This document shows, in pieces, positions 52,087 to 60,106 of a stretch of DNA of 64,000 nt (position 1 is its first letter; each line of letters opens with the position of its first letter). The notes beneath the pieces are model-generated. The model had not been told where the DNA came from and searched no databases. It was given only the letters and a program-made list of their open reading frames with translations. The translations under genes and the position numbers were made by a program. Source of the stretch: NAT127 sp034717695 (GTDB lineage Bacteria > Pseudomonadota > Gammaproteobacteria > Pseudomonadales > Porticoccaceae); the NCBI GenBank assembly GCA_034717695.1, contig JAYELS010000021.1, positions 1-64,000 on the forward strand. Reading direction: 5' to 3'.

Positions 52087-53916
52087 ATGACAACCGGCAA
52101 CCCACGCCACTTCTACCGGGGTATCGGGCTGGCTCTCATGCTGGCCATTGTCGTGCTGACATGGCTCGAGCCAGAGCCAGGCAGCCTTCACGCCCGCCTG
52201 CGGGGCCTTGCCTACGACACCATTCTCCCCAAGGCGAGCCCAAGGCCGGACCCCCGGGTGGTCATCGTCGATATCGACGAGGAAAGTCTCGCCCAGGAGG
52301 GTCGCTGGCCTTGGCCGAGGGACAGGATAGCCGCCCTGGTGGAGCGCCTGCGGGAAGGTGAGCCGGCGGTGATCGGCCTCGATATTCTCTTTCCCGAAGC
52401 GGGCGATCCGGCGGGTGATGCCGCGCTGGCGCGGCAGCTGGCCGCGCCCGAGGTGGTGTCGGCGGTGGCCTTTGCCCTCGATTCGCCGGGCGCTGCCGGA
52501 CCGGCGCCCTCGGCGATGGCTGCGCTTGCCCCTTCCCTGGGCGGGGGCCATGTCTCGCTGGGACACATAACTCCCCTGCACGACCCCGACCATGTGATTC
52601 GCCGTGTCCATCCCGAAATCTGCACGGAGCGATGCTATTTCACCCTCGCCATCGCCATGATGACCAATTGGAGCGGCGTCGCGCCCGCCCTGTCCGAGGC
52701 ATCCCTGGGTCGACAGCTGTGCGTGGGAAGTTTCTGCCAGCGCCTGAACCCGGACGGCAGCCTGTCAATACCTTTTCACTATCCCGGCCGCTTTGCCCGT
52801 CTGCCGGCGGCGGATGTGCTGGCGGGCAACATCCCCACCGACCGACTACAAGGGTCAATGGTTTTGGTGGGCACGTCGGCGGTCGGCCTCGGGGACTTGG
52901 TAGCCACGCCCCTTGCGGCCAACACTCCCGGCGTCGAACTGCACGCCCTGCTGCTCGCCGCCCTGATGGACAACTTCCACTGGGCCGAGCTGCCCCACGG
53001 GGACGCACTGACCACTCTTGGGCTCATGCTACTTTTATTAGCCACCCTGGCCTGGCCAGCGATAACCACCCCCTTGAAGATGGCCGGCACCCTCCTGGCG
53101 ATCACATTGGCGGGCCTGCCCCTGGTCGCCCCGATATTCGGCTATTGGCTCAATCCACTACCCGTTTGGAGCGCGGGCCTCGCTGTGGGGCTGCTCTGGG
53201 GAGGATGGGAACTGTACCTGGTGCTGTCCCAGCGGCGACGGATCTACCGCTCGTTTGCCGCCTATGTGCCGCCCGTTGTACTACGCAACCTGGTCAAGCA
53301 GGGCCTGGGGCCGGACCAGCTTGATGCCCAACGCGCCGACGTGACGGTATTTTTCGCCGATATCCAGGGTTTTACCGCCCTGAGTGAACGGCTCGAACCC
53401 GAGCAGCTGGTGGAGATCACCAGCCACCTGTTCAGCGAGATCACCGAGGAGGTTCACCGTCACCGGGGCACTCTGGACAAATTCATGGGGGACGCGGTGA
53501 TGGCCTTCTGGGGGGCACCCCTGCCCCTTTACAACCATCCCCAACTGGCGCTGGATTGCGCCCTGGCCGTGGACAGGCGGCTAAGAGCGATGGGGCCGTG
53601 GCTGGCGAGCCGGGGTTATCCCGAGATACGCATGACCATGGGGCTTGAGAGCGGAACGGTGACAGTGGGCAACCTCGGGTCCCGACAGCGGCGCGCCTAT
53701 ACCATCATGGGCAAGACGGTAAACCTTGCGGCTCACCTGCAACAGCAATGCAAGGCGGTGGGCCTTGGTATTCTGTGCGGCCCCGAGCTGTGCGCCCGCT
53801 TGCCACCCGAGAGGGTGCAGCGGCTCGAGCCCACCGAGATCCGCGGCATCGAGGGCCCCCAGGTGATCGGCTTCCCGGCAGGACTCAAGCCCCTGACTAG
53901 TAGCGCAGCTCCCTGA
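52087..53916 (+). CDS. CHASE2-domain adenylate/guanylate cyclase
   Basis: 609 residues. N-terminal transmembrane helix (about 11-25), then a periplasmic CHASE2 sensor domain (about 30-295: DPRVVIVDIDEESLAQEGRW, PWPRDRIAALVERL, AVIGLDILFPE, then LQGSMVLVGTSAVGLGDLVATPL). Three transmembrane helices (~305-390) and a class III cyclase domain follow (VTVFFADIQGFTALSERL with metal Asp, DKFMGDAVMAFWGAP, GLESGTVTVGNLGS). It makes cAMP (or cGMP) in response to an extracellular signal. No ribosome-binding site is evident. The end overlaps the convergent FecR gene by 20 bp; these two families are frequent neighbours. Confidence 0.92.
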   Translation: MTTGNPRHFYRGIGLALMLAIVVLTWLEPEPGSLHARLRGLAYDTILPKASPRPDPRVVIVDIDEESLAQEGRWPWPRDRIAALVERLREGEPAVIGLDILFPEAGDPAGDAALARQLAAPEVVSAVAFALDSPGAAGPAPSAMAALAPSLGGGHVSLGHITPLHDPDHVIRRVHPEICTERCYFTLAIAMMTNWSGVAPALSEASLGRQLCVGSFCQRLNPDGSLSIPFHYPGRFARLPAADVLAGNIPTDRLQGSMVLVGTSAVGLGDLVATPLAANTPGVELHALLLAALMDNFHWAELPHGDALTTLGLMLLLLATLAWPAITTPLKMAGTLLAITLAGLPLVAPIFGYWLNPLPVWSAGLAVGLLWGGWELYLVLSQRRRIYRSFAAYVPPVVLRNLVKQGLGPDQLDAQRADVTVFFADIQGFTALSERLEPEQLVEITSHLFSEITEEVHRHRGTLDKFMGDAVMAFWGAPLPLYNHPQLALDCALAVDRRLRAMGPWLASRGYPEIRMTMGLESGTVTVGNLGSRQRRAYTIMGKTVNLAAHLQQQCKAVGLGILCGPELCARLPPERVQRLEPTEIRGIEGPQVIGFPAGLKPLTSSAAP

Positions 53917-55324
53917 GCATATCGATACCGAGGGCATCGCCATTCACCCAGTGGGTGGCACCCACCGCATGAACGCCAGGGCTCACCTGGTAATCGAACA
54001 GCAGGCCCGCTTCCGCGGCATTGGGAGAGAGGACGCCGTCGATAGTGGCAAGGGAACTGGCATCGCTGCGGAAAAAGCCATTCTCACTGAGCTCGCCCGC
54101 ACCCAGCACGTGCACCACGCCCGGGAGGCTAGCGGCGTGGACATCGAGGCGGGTGGCGAAACGGTTCTGGTCGAAATCGACAATCAGCGCAGGATTGCTG
54201 ATCCCAGCGGCTTCCAGGGACGAGCCCCGCTTGATATAGGCGTCGTAGCTGTTGAGCTTGAAGCTGGCCCGACCCGATTCCGGCATGGGGCGGTCATCGT
54301 GGCGATCTTCCAGCATGGCGAACACGGAGTTGATCACCGCGTACTGACGCCCGGCGGCAATCAGCTGGGCTATGGATTGAGCATCCGGATTGCCCTGCTG
54401 ATAGTAGGACCAGCGCCCCCAGACAAGCTGGCGGTCGGCCACCAGATTGCGGTCCGTCGGCAGCGGGCTATCCGATTCCAGTTCGCCCAATGCGTAGGCC
54501 TGCTGTACCAGGGTTTCCTCCCGCAGGTAGCGGCGAGCATTCTCGAGCCCGTCCTCGTAACTCTCGGCACCCGGGGCGGAAAGCCCTGGCTGCTGGCGGA
54601 TGGCCGCCTGGGCCCCGGAGATGAATGCCTCGAAGAGGGAAGCCTCCTCAGGGTGGGGCGGGGATATCTCGTCAGGGGTGGGGCCGTCGGCGGTGACCAG
54701 GGCGTAGTCCTGTCCGGCTCGCACTTCCAGCAGGGCCTTGCTCACGCTGGCAAACAGCTCGGCGGAAGAATCACCGCTACAGGGAGCGAACCCACTGGCA
54801 AGGCAGTCACCGCCATCAAAGGGCGCCATCACGACGCCGCCCTGGTTCACAGCAAGGCGGGACAGCGTCGAATCCGCGAACACCACGAAATCCGTGCCGC
54901 GAATGCCGATGGCGGCAATCGGCGTATTGACGCGGAAACCCTGCTTGTTGACCTGACCGGCCTTGCCCGTGGCGGAGCGCAACACGCCCTCTTCGAGGGT
55001 GATCCGCACCCGGTTTGCCCCGGGGGCGTCGGCGTCGAACCGGTAGGTATCCACCAGCACGCGGCTGCCCGGTCGCAGGCTGATGAGGCCGCCGTCGACG
55101 AAGCGCACATGAACATAGGCATCCTGGCTGGTGACGAGGCGATCGCCGACATGAATGGCCTGGCCGCGCTCGAGCACCAGGGTCTCGCCATCACGGGTGA
55201 CGGTCGCCCCCCCGGCGAGGAATATGACTTCGCCCACGCCAACCTCATTGGCATGGAGCAAGGCAGGCAGCAACACCATAAGAAGCAGGGTATTGCGCAG
55301 TGTCAGTACCCAATTTCTAATCAT
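53897..55324 (-). CDS. FecR-domain periplasmic protein
   Basis: 475 residues with a signal peptide (cleavage near LLHANEVG, about residue 25). The FecR domain covers ~30-140 (GEVIFLAGGATVTRDGETL, AIHVGDRLVTSQDAYVHVRF, RITLEEGVLRSATGK, VNTPIAAIGIRGTDF). After a helical linker the last ~140 residues are beta-rich with an SNPALIVDFDQNRFATRLDV segment, resembling a lipocalin/TbpB-like barrel. It might bind a ligand or polysaccharide in the periplasm. It converges on the CHASE2 cyclase gene and diverges from the TPR/barrel gene; the three probably form one functional unit. Confidence 0.85.
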   Translation of the reverse strand: MIRNWVLTLRNTLLLMVLLPALLHANEVGVGEVIFLAGGATVTRDGETLVLERGQAIHVGDRLVTSQDAYVHVRFVDGGLISLRPGSRVLVDTYRFDADAPGANRVRITLEEGVLRSATGKAGQVNKQGFRVNTPIAAIGIRGTDFVVFADSTLSRLAVNQGGVVMAPFDGGDCLASGFAPCSGDSSAELFASVSKALLEVRAGQDYALVTADGPTPDEISPPHPEEASLFEAFISGAQAAIRQQPGLSAPGAESYEDGLENARRYLREETLVQQAYALGELESDSPLPTDRNLVADRQLVWGRWSYYQQGNPDAQSIAQLIAAGRQYAVINSVFAMLEDRHDDRPMPESGRASFKLNSYDAYIKRGSSLEAAGISNPALIVDFDQNRFATRLDVHAASLPGVVHVLGAGELSENGFFRSDASSLATIDGVLSPNAAEAGLLFDYQVSPGVHAVGATHWVNGDALGIDMLRELRY

Positions 55325-55374
55325 CGCAACTCGGTCTGTATGCAGGGTGGTGACTAATCACCTCGAAGTGTGGC

Positions 55375-55380
55375 TATAAT
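55375..55380 (+). promoter_or_regulatory. Candidate -10 element (TATAAT)
   Basis: Perfect consensus hexamer in the FecR/outer-membrane-protein divergent region, directed toward the rightward gene. No convincing -35. Transcription from here would leave a ~200-nt leader before 55590 in which no further feature was seen. Confidence 0.35.
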
Positions 55381-55589
55381 GCGACGTCTTTGCAAACGCC
55401 AGATTGTTAACTGGTTCTCGAAATGGGCATCGCGGGCGTTCGACGAGTGGCACACCGACACCGGATTTCGCTGGATTCCCGCTTGACCCAAACAAGGATA
55501 ATCGCTCCACGGGAACCGGAGCCTGACCCCCATTGATGGAACCCGATTTGCCGCCGTTCCCACGCCGACAACCCGAAGGGGATTGCCCC

Positions 55590-56999
55590 ATGCCACCTCT
55601 CCGGGCATTGACGGTCCGGCTACTGAGCAGTTTGGCACTGGCGGCCCTGCTGGCCGGTGGGCCAGCCCTGGCCGATGGGGATAGCGACCGTCTCGAGCAT
55701 GCCCTGCTCGCACGTCTCGAACAGGACGGTCAGGCCGGCGCCTATGCCTGGCTTCGCTCCATCGAGCAGGATCACCCCGACAACCCCGTGTTCTACGACT
55801 GGCTGAGCCGCTTTGCCATGGAACAGGGGGACTACCGCGACGCCATTCCCGCCCTGGAACGTCTGATCGCGCTGCTGCCCAATCACATGGGCGCGCGCCT
55901 CGACCTGGTGATTGCCCTGCAGCTGGAAGGTCGCGGCCACGAAGCCCGGGACCGGCTGATCGAGCTCAACGGCCTGCTGGACGGCAATGATGACCTGCCA
56001 CCCCAGGCGCGGCGCCAGCTCGCGGAACTCAACAAGCTCCTGGTGGAATCCTCACAGCTCACCGTCAAGAGGGCGTTTTCCAGCCTGCTGAGCGCGGGTA
56101 TCGGCTACGACAGCAATGCCAACCGGGGCGCCGAGAGGGATGCCATCACCGTGAGACTGCCCGGCGGCATCCCCTTCGAACTGCCACTGACCAAGGACAG
56201 CCTGAAAACCGCCGACGAGTTCGCCGAACTCAGCGCCTATGTCGAATACGGCGAACGGGGCAACGGCTGCAGGTTCGAATCCTGCCGGCTGTGGCTGGCG
56301 GGGGCCACCACCCGCCAGTACGCCAGCCTCGACGAGTACGACCAGCGGCACCTTTACCTCGGCACACGCAAGAGCTACGGCGGGCGCCACCAGCGGGAAT
56401 ACACCCTGATGGTGCAGAACGTGCGCACCAGCGAGCTGGATTTCGACCGCATCGACGAGCAGAACATCCTCGGGTTGGAATACCGCCAGCGGCTGCCGGG
56501 CCTCCCCCATTTGGCCGGTTCCGTCAAGGGTGAAGTCATCGACGAGACCTACGGCAACGAGTCCACCAGCGTGATGTCCACCCTGGGTATCAACGGCGTG
56601 GTGGGATTTGGCGGCAACCCCACCTTCAACCACGTCAACCGCAAGTTGCTGTGGGAAATCACCGCCAGCTGGCACGACAGGCCCGACTACAACGCCGGGG
56701 ACACCCAGCGCCTGCGCCTGTCCACCACCTACCCGTTCGCCCTGTTCGAAAATTGGCAGGGTTCCCTGGCGGCCAGCTACCGCTGGAGGGAGGACGGCGA
56801 TGCATTCAGCCCCAGCTTCTTCGGCAGTACCCGCAGGGAAGACAACGAATGGCTGCTGGGAGTACAGCTGCAGCGCCCCCTGGGGAAACAATGGCTGCTC
56901 TCATCCAGGGCAAACTATGAGCAGGTGGACAGTAGCATCCAGCTGTTTGACGTAAACCGTTTCCAGGTCACCCTGAGCCTTGTCTACCAGATGCAGTGA
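55590..56999 (+). CDS. TPR + outer-membrane beta-barrel protein (Slam-like / DUF560-type)
   Basis: 469 residues. Signal peptide (about 1-28: RLLSSLALAALLAGGPALAD). Helical TPR-like segment ~30-165 (AYAWLRSIEQDHPDNPVFYDW, LIALLPNHMGARLDLVIAL), then a beta-barrel domain from ~175 (LLSAGIGYDSNANRGAERD) to the C-terminus, ending FQVTLSLVYQMQ, an outer-membrane-type terminal strand. Slam and DUF560 proteins have this layout and carry surface lipoproteins or glycan across the outer membrane; homology to true Slam is uncertain. GAAGGGGA lies before 55590. The end overlaps the facing sulfotransferase gene by 32 bp. Confidence 0.82.
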   Translation: MPPLRALTVRLLSSLALAALLAGGPALADGDSDRLEHALLARLEQDGQAGAYAWLRSIEQDHPDNPVFYDWLSRFAMEQGDYRDAIPALERLIALLPNHMGARLDLVIALQLEGRGHEARDRLIELNGLLDGNDDLPPQARRQLAELNKLLVESSQLTVKRAFSSLLSAGIGYDSNANRGAERDAITVRLPGGIPFELPLTKDSLKTADEFAELSAYVEYGERGNGCRFESCRLWLAGATTRQYASLDEYDQRHLYLGTRKSYGGRHQREYTLMVQNVRTSELDFDRIDEQNILGLEYRQRLPGLPHLAGSVKGEVIDETYGNESTSVMSTLGINGVVGFGGNPTFNHVNRKLLWEITASWHDRPDYNAGDTQRLRLSTTYPFALFENWQGSLAASYRWREDGDAFSPSFFGSTRREDNEWLLGVQLQRPLGKQWLLSSRANYEQVDSSIQLFDVNRFQVTLSLVYQMQ

Positions 57000-58023
57000 C
57001 AAGCTGCCGGTGAATATCCATGGCCTGCGCCACCAGCTGCGAATCGACACCAGGTTCGACAGGTGCCCCGGAGAATTTCCGAATTACCAGTGCGGTCGGC
57101 AGAGATGCGTCAATCCCGATCCCTTGCGCCATGGGCGTCCAGACCTTGACGGGTTCGGCGCAGAGGCCGTCATAGTCCACCAGGCTCAGCGTGAGCGCGG
57201 ACACCATTCCGAGCAGGTGTCGGTAAGCGGCGATCCACTGGGCCAGCCAATAATCCAGGTCATCCGGAGATAACCCGGGGGTCGCCAGTCCGTCCCAATC
57301 GAAGGGCCGGTGGTCGAGGCCAAATTCGTGGTGCACCAACCATGTCATGTAGCGGGCAACGAAGGGATCCTCCCGCTGCAATTGGCAGAAGCGCCGGTGC
57401 TGGGCCAGCAGGGACCTGGCCTGCTCGACGGGATCGCGAAACGGCACCAGGATAATAGCCTGCGGAAAAGCCTTCCGCAGGGACGGAAGGCGCAACAGAT
57501 TATTGTTGTTTTTGGACAGGTAGCGCCCCCCGCCATGACAGAGCAGGATGCGCCCCACATAGGCGCGGAATCGGGCGATCACCTCGTCGCTGGCCACCAT
57601 GGGCAGCAGGCGATCAGGGCGGATGTAGTCCTCGCGGCAGTGCACCCGCCAAAACACTTCCTCAAGCGCCTCCGGGCTGTCGACATCCACCAGCAGCCCG
57701 TCCCCATGGGCCCGCTCCGCCGCGGCACCTGGCCTGGCAAAGGGGGCACTCATGCGGCGCCACAGGTTGGGGGCGAGCAGGAAGGGCATATCCCGGTAGG
57801 TTAGGGAACTGAACGCGCCGGTTTCATGGAGCAGGCGCATCAGCAGGGTGGTGCCAGCCCGGGCAAGGCCCGCCACGAATACCGGCCGGCCATCCACCTG
57901 TGCCGGGTCGACGGAAAAGAGCGCGGACTCCAGGTCGAACGCGGTGCCCCCCACGGCGTCGCTGCCAAGGGCGAGGGTATGGAGCCAGCGGCTCAGCAAG
58001 CCGTAATCAGGATTTGCCGCCAA
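56968..58023 (-). CDS. Sulfotransferase family protein
   Basis: About 351 residues. PAPS 5'-phosphosulfate loop: VFVAGLARAGTTLLMRLLHE near residue 57. Later KNNNNLLRLPSLRKAFPQAI and VPFRDPVEQARSLL give the 3'-phosphate-binding Arg region. The start is uncertain: the open frame runs back to 58353, but that part is antisense-like; the best start is a TTG at 58023 that overlaps the upstream membrane-protein gene by 17 bp. Last gene of the overlapping leftward operon 59918-56968. The acceptor may be a glycan. Confidence 0.8.
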   Translation of the reverse strand: MAANPDYGLLSRWLHTLALGSDAVGGTAFDLESALFSVDPAQVDGRPVFVAGLARAGTTLLMRLLHETGAFSSLTYRDMPFLLAPNLWRRMSAPFARPGAAAERAHGDGLLVDVDSPEALEEVFWRVHCREDYIRPDRLLPMVASDEVIARFRAYVGRILLCHGGGRYLSKNNNNLLRLPSLRKAFPQAIILVPFRDPVEQARSLLAQHRRFCQLQREDPFVARYMTWLVHHEFGLDHRPFDWDGLATPGLSPDDLDYWLAQWIAAYRHLLGMVSALTLSLVDYDGLCAEPVKVWTPMAQGIGIDASLPTALVIRKFSGAPVEPGVDSQLVAQAMDIHRQLVTASGRQGSG

Positions 58024-58390
58024 GGCCCACCACCCGTGCCCGCGCCATTCCGTACAGCAGACCCGCGAGGGTGCAGACCAGAATCCCGGCCCAGGACGAC
58101 AGCAGCGAGTAAACCGGCACCCCCAGGGCCTCGAACAGTACGGCAAGGCTCGCCATGGGCGCCAGGGCGAGGGCAACCAGCAGCGCGAGCAAGAGGCTTC
58201 GGCGGGCGATACCGCCGGCGTAGGTGAGCAGGACTCGCTCCTTCCAGTGATCGGAGATGCGCCGCGAGCGCACCACCCGGACGGCGCGGGCCGCCAGTGA
58301 AGACAGCGCGCCGAGGGTGGATCCCAGGGGCAGGCGCAGCAGGAGTTCCACAAACGCCACCGCCCCCACCACTGCCACGACCCAACTCAC
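58007..58390 (-). CDS. Small inner-membrane protein
   Basis: 127 residues with two strongly hydrophobic segments near the N- and C-termini (MSWVVAVVGAVAFVELLLRL; SLLLALLVALALAPMASLAVL, VYSLLSSWAGILVCTLAGLLYG) and a basic loop between them. Not recognised. Start 58390 overlaps the preceding gene by 4 bp (ATGA). It sits between a small membrane protein and a sulfotransferase; a role as a membrane anchor or partner for it is possible. Confidence 0.8.
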   Translation of the reverse strand: MSWVVAVVGAVAFVELLLRLPLGSTLGALSSLAARAVRVVRSRRISDHWKERVLLTYAGGIARRSLLLALLVALALAPMASLAVLFEALGVPVYSLLSSWAGILVCTLAGLLYGMARARVVGLGGKS

Positions 58391-58641
58391 CGGCTGGAAC
58401 CCTGCTTCCCAGCATCATCGGCGCCGGGATTGGCGCTGTCCACCACTGTCGGATGTTTGGCCTTGCGCTTCTTGAGCAGGCGCTTTATGGGATACCAGAA
58501 CAGGGCGAACAGCGCGAGAAACACCGAGGCGATCAGCCCCAGCACCACGCCGATGGCCCCCGCGCCGAGCCCCGGCCCCACGTAGGCCAGGGCGATGCCG
58601 GGGCAGGCCAGAAGTGCGAGGAAGATAAAAGTCAGTCGCAT
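58387..58641 (-). CDS. Small membrane protein of polysaccharide-type loci
   Basis: 84 residues. N-terminal signal-like helix (MRLTFIFLALLACPGIALAY), then GPGLGAGAIGVVLGLIASVFL and ALFALFWYPIKRLLKKRK, a transmembrane helix followed by basic residues and a polar tail. Similar short proteins are found in sugar-export loci; function unknown. Overlaps neighbours on both sides (10 bp and 4 bp). Confidence 0.8.
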   Translation of the reverse strand: MRLTFIFLALLACPGIALAYVGPGLGAGAIGVVLGLIASVFLALFALFWYPIKRLLKKRKAKHPTVVDSANPGADDAGKQGSSR

Positions 58642-59918
58642 CGGATGTTCTCCAGCCAGTCAGTGGCAAAGGTGGCTCGGCCCAGGTAGCGGGACCAGTG
58701 CAGTGCGCCGGTGGTGGTGGCGCTGATGCCGTTGACGTATTCCCAGCGCACGCCCTCCGGGGACAGGCGCAGGATTCTGTCACGGTTGGTTTCCTCGATA
58801 AAGGCATCGCCGTTGGCGAGGATCTCCACCCGGCCCTCGTAGGGTGTGCGCATGTCCGCCGCGCGGAGCACGGCGTCGTAGGGGGTCGCTACCTCGCCAG
58901 TGTCCGGCCGATAGGTGTAGACCCGCGAATGCCCGGTGCCGATGATTTTCTCCGGGCCCCGCACCAGTTCATTGCCAAAGATGCTGTAGCGGCCATCCCC
59001 CAGTTCGTTGATATCGTGCTGGTTGAGCCAGGGGCCGGTGCGCAGCCAGGGAATCTCCCCCGTGGCGGGGATGAACAGTGCCACGCTGGAGAGATTGCGG
59101 ATACTGAGCAAAACCCCGTCCGCCGCCGCCTTGCCGGCCAGGGGCTGGACATCGTTCAGGTGATAGCGGTCGGCTTCGAACACGCCGACGCCATAGATCA
59201 AGCCCTGATAGCCGTTGTCCAGCAGCGCCTCGCTGATGGCGTACTCGGCGAGGATTTCCCCCTCGGGGGACACCACCGCGAAGCCGTCATCCCGGGCGGG
59301 GATGCCGTTGGCGTCCGGCCCCTCCGCCAGAACGATGGGCACCACCAGGTTGCCCTCGCTGTCCTGCTCAATGGAATGGTGAAAATGGCGATCGACGGCC
59401 CAGCGGGGCCGGCCGCAGCGATCGATCCTCACCAGCGGGCCCTCGCCACTGGTGAGCACCAGGTCGCCATTGTCCATCAGCAGCGGGTGCTGGCTGCGGT
59501 AGGCCATTGGGGTGTTGACGCCCCCCCGGTGGTTCGGGGTGAGGGCGAAAATCGCATCCAGATCCGGCACCCAGGTATGGCGGACCTCGCCACGGGCCAG
59601 TTCAAGCAGTTCGACGACGGTCTGGCCATGGGCTTTGCTGTAGCGGGAGATCAGCAGGTAACCGTCTTCGCGGAAGCTCTCATCCACCACCCGCAGGCCG
59701 CTGAAGTCGAAGCTATTGCGCCGCTCCTGGTGATCGAAGCGCACGATGTCGGCGACCTTTTCCTGATGGGACTCGGCAAAGAAGGCCGTCACTTCGTCCA
59801 CCAGGGGCTGGAGCTGGCCATAGGGAAACACCTCGAACCTGACCGCCGCAAATCCCCAGGCGAAGAAGAGCAAGGCCAGCAGGTACAACCCGGCAAGAAT
59901 GCGGATCAGTTTCGCCAT
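58632..59918 (-). CDS. Arylsulfotransferase (ASST)-like beta-propeller protein
   Basis: 428 residues. N-terminal membrane helix (IRILAGLYLLALLFFAWGFA, about 5-25), then a repeat of beta-propeller blades with HHSIEQDSEGNLVVPIVL, IYGVGVFEADRYHLNDVQPL and WLRTGPWLNQHDINELGDG, which match ASST-family annotated proteins; the last holds a histidine. Such enzymes move sulfate between phenolic or glycan acceptors outside the cytoplasm, but the chemistry of this subgroup is unproven. The start at 59918 follows homology; 59966 would add 16 unconserved residues. First gene of the leftward operon and overlaps the next by 10 bp. Confidence 0.82.
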   Translation of the reverse strand: MAKLIRILAGLYLLALLFFAWGFAAVRFEVFPYGQLQPLVDEVTAFFAESHQEKVADIVRFDHQERRNSFDFSGLRVVDESFREDGYLLISRYSKAHGQTVVELLELARGEVRHTWVPDLDAIFALTPNHRGGVNTPMAYRSQHPLLMDNGDLVLTSGEGPLVRIDRCGRPRWAVDRHFHHSIEQDSEGNLVVPIVLAEGPDANGIPARDDGFAVVSPEGEILAEYAISEALLDNGYQGLIYGVGVFEADRYHLNDVQPLAGKAAADGVLLSIRNLSSVALFIPATGEIPWLRTGPWLNQHDINELGDGRYSIFGNELVRGPEKIIGTGHSRVYTYRPDTGEVATPYDAVLRAADMRTPYEGRVEILANGDAFIEETNRDRILRLSPEGVRWEYVNGISATTTGALHWSRYLGRATFATDWLENIRCD

Positions 59919-60027
59919 CGAAAATCCTCTGCAACAGGGGGCTCGCCCGGGGTCGGCGGCGGGCAAGTATACGTGGCGCCCCCACCGCCGGACAAACCGG
60001 CCCGCGGTTTATGGCCCGCGGGGGCCA

Positions 60028-60036
60028 TGCTAGACT
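60028..60036 (+). promoter_or_regulatory. Weak extended -10 candidate (TGC-TAGACT)
   Basis: Located about 70 bp upstream of the rightward glycosyltransferase gene, in the divergent region. The -10 matches 4 of 6 consensus bases. Confidence 0.3.
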
Positions 60037-60106
60037 CCCCTCTCTTTTCTGGCCCGACCCGGTGAGGGCCACGCCAAAACCACCCAAGGACCGCCCCGAC
60101 GCCTCC

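Noticed and set aside
56268..56285. Perfect tRNA T-arm-like sequence (GCAGG-TTCGAAT-CCTGC)
   Set aside because: It lies inside the outer-membrane-protein gene; no D-arm, anticodon arm or acceptor stem surrounds it.
58024..58353. Upstream part of the long sulfotransferase frame
   Set aside because: Cys/Trp/Arg-rich translation; the real coding frame there is the membrane protein at 58007-58390.
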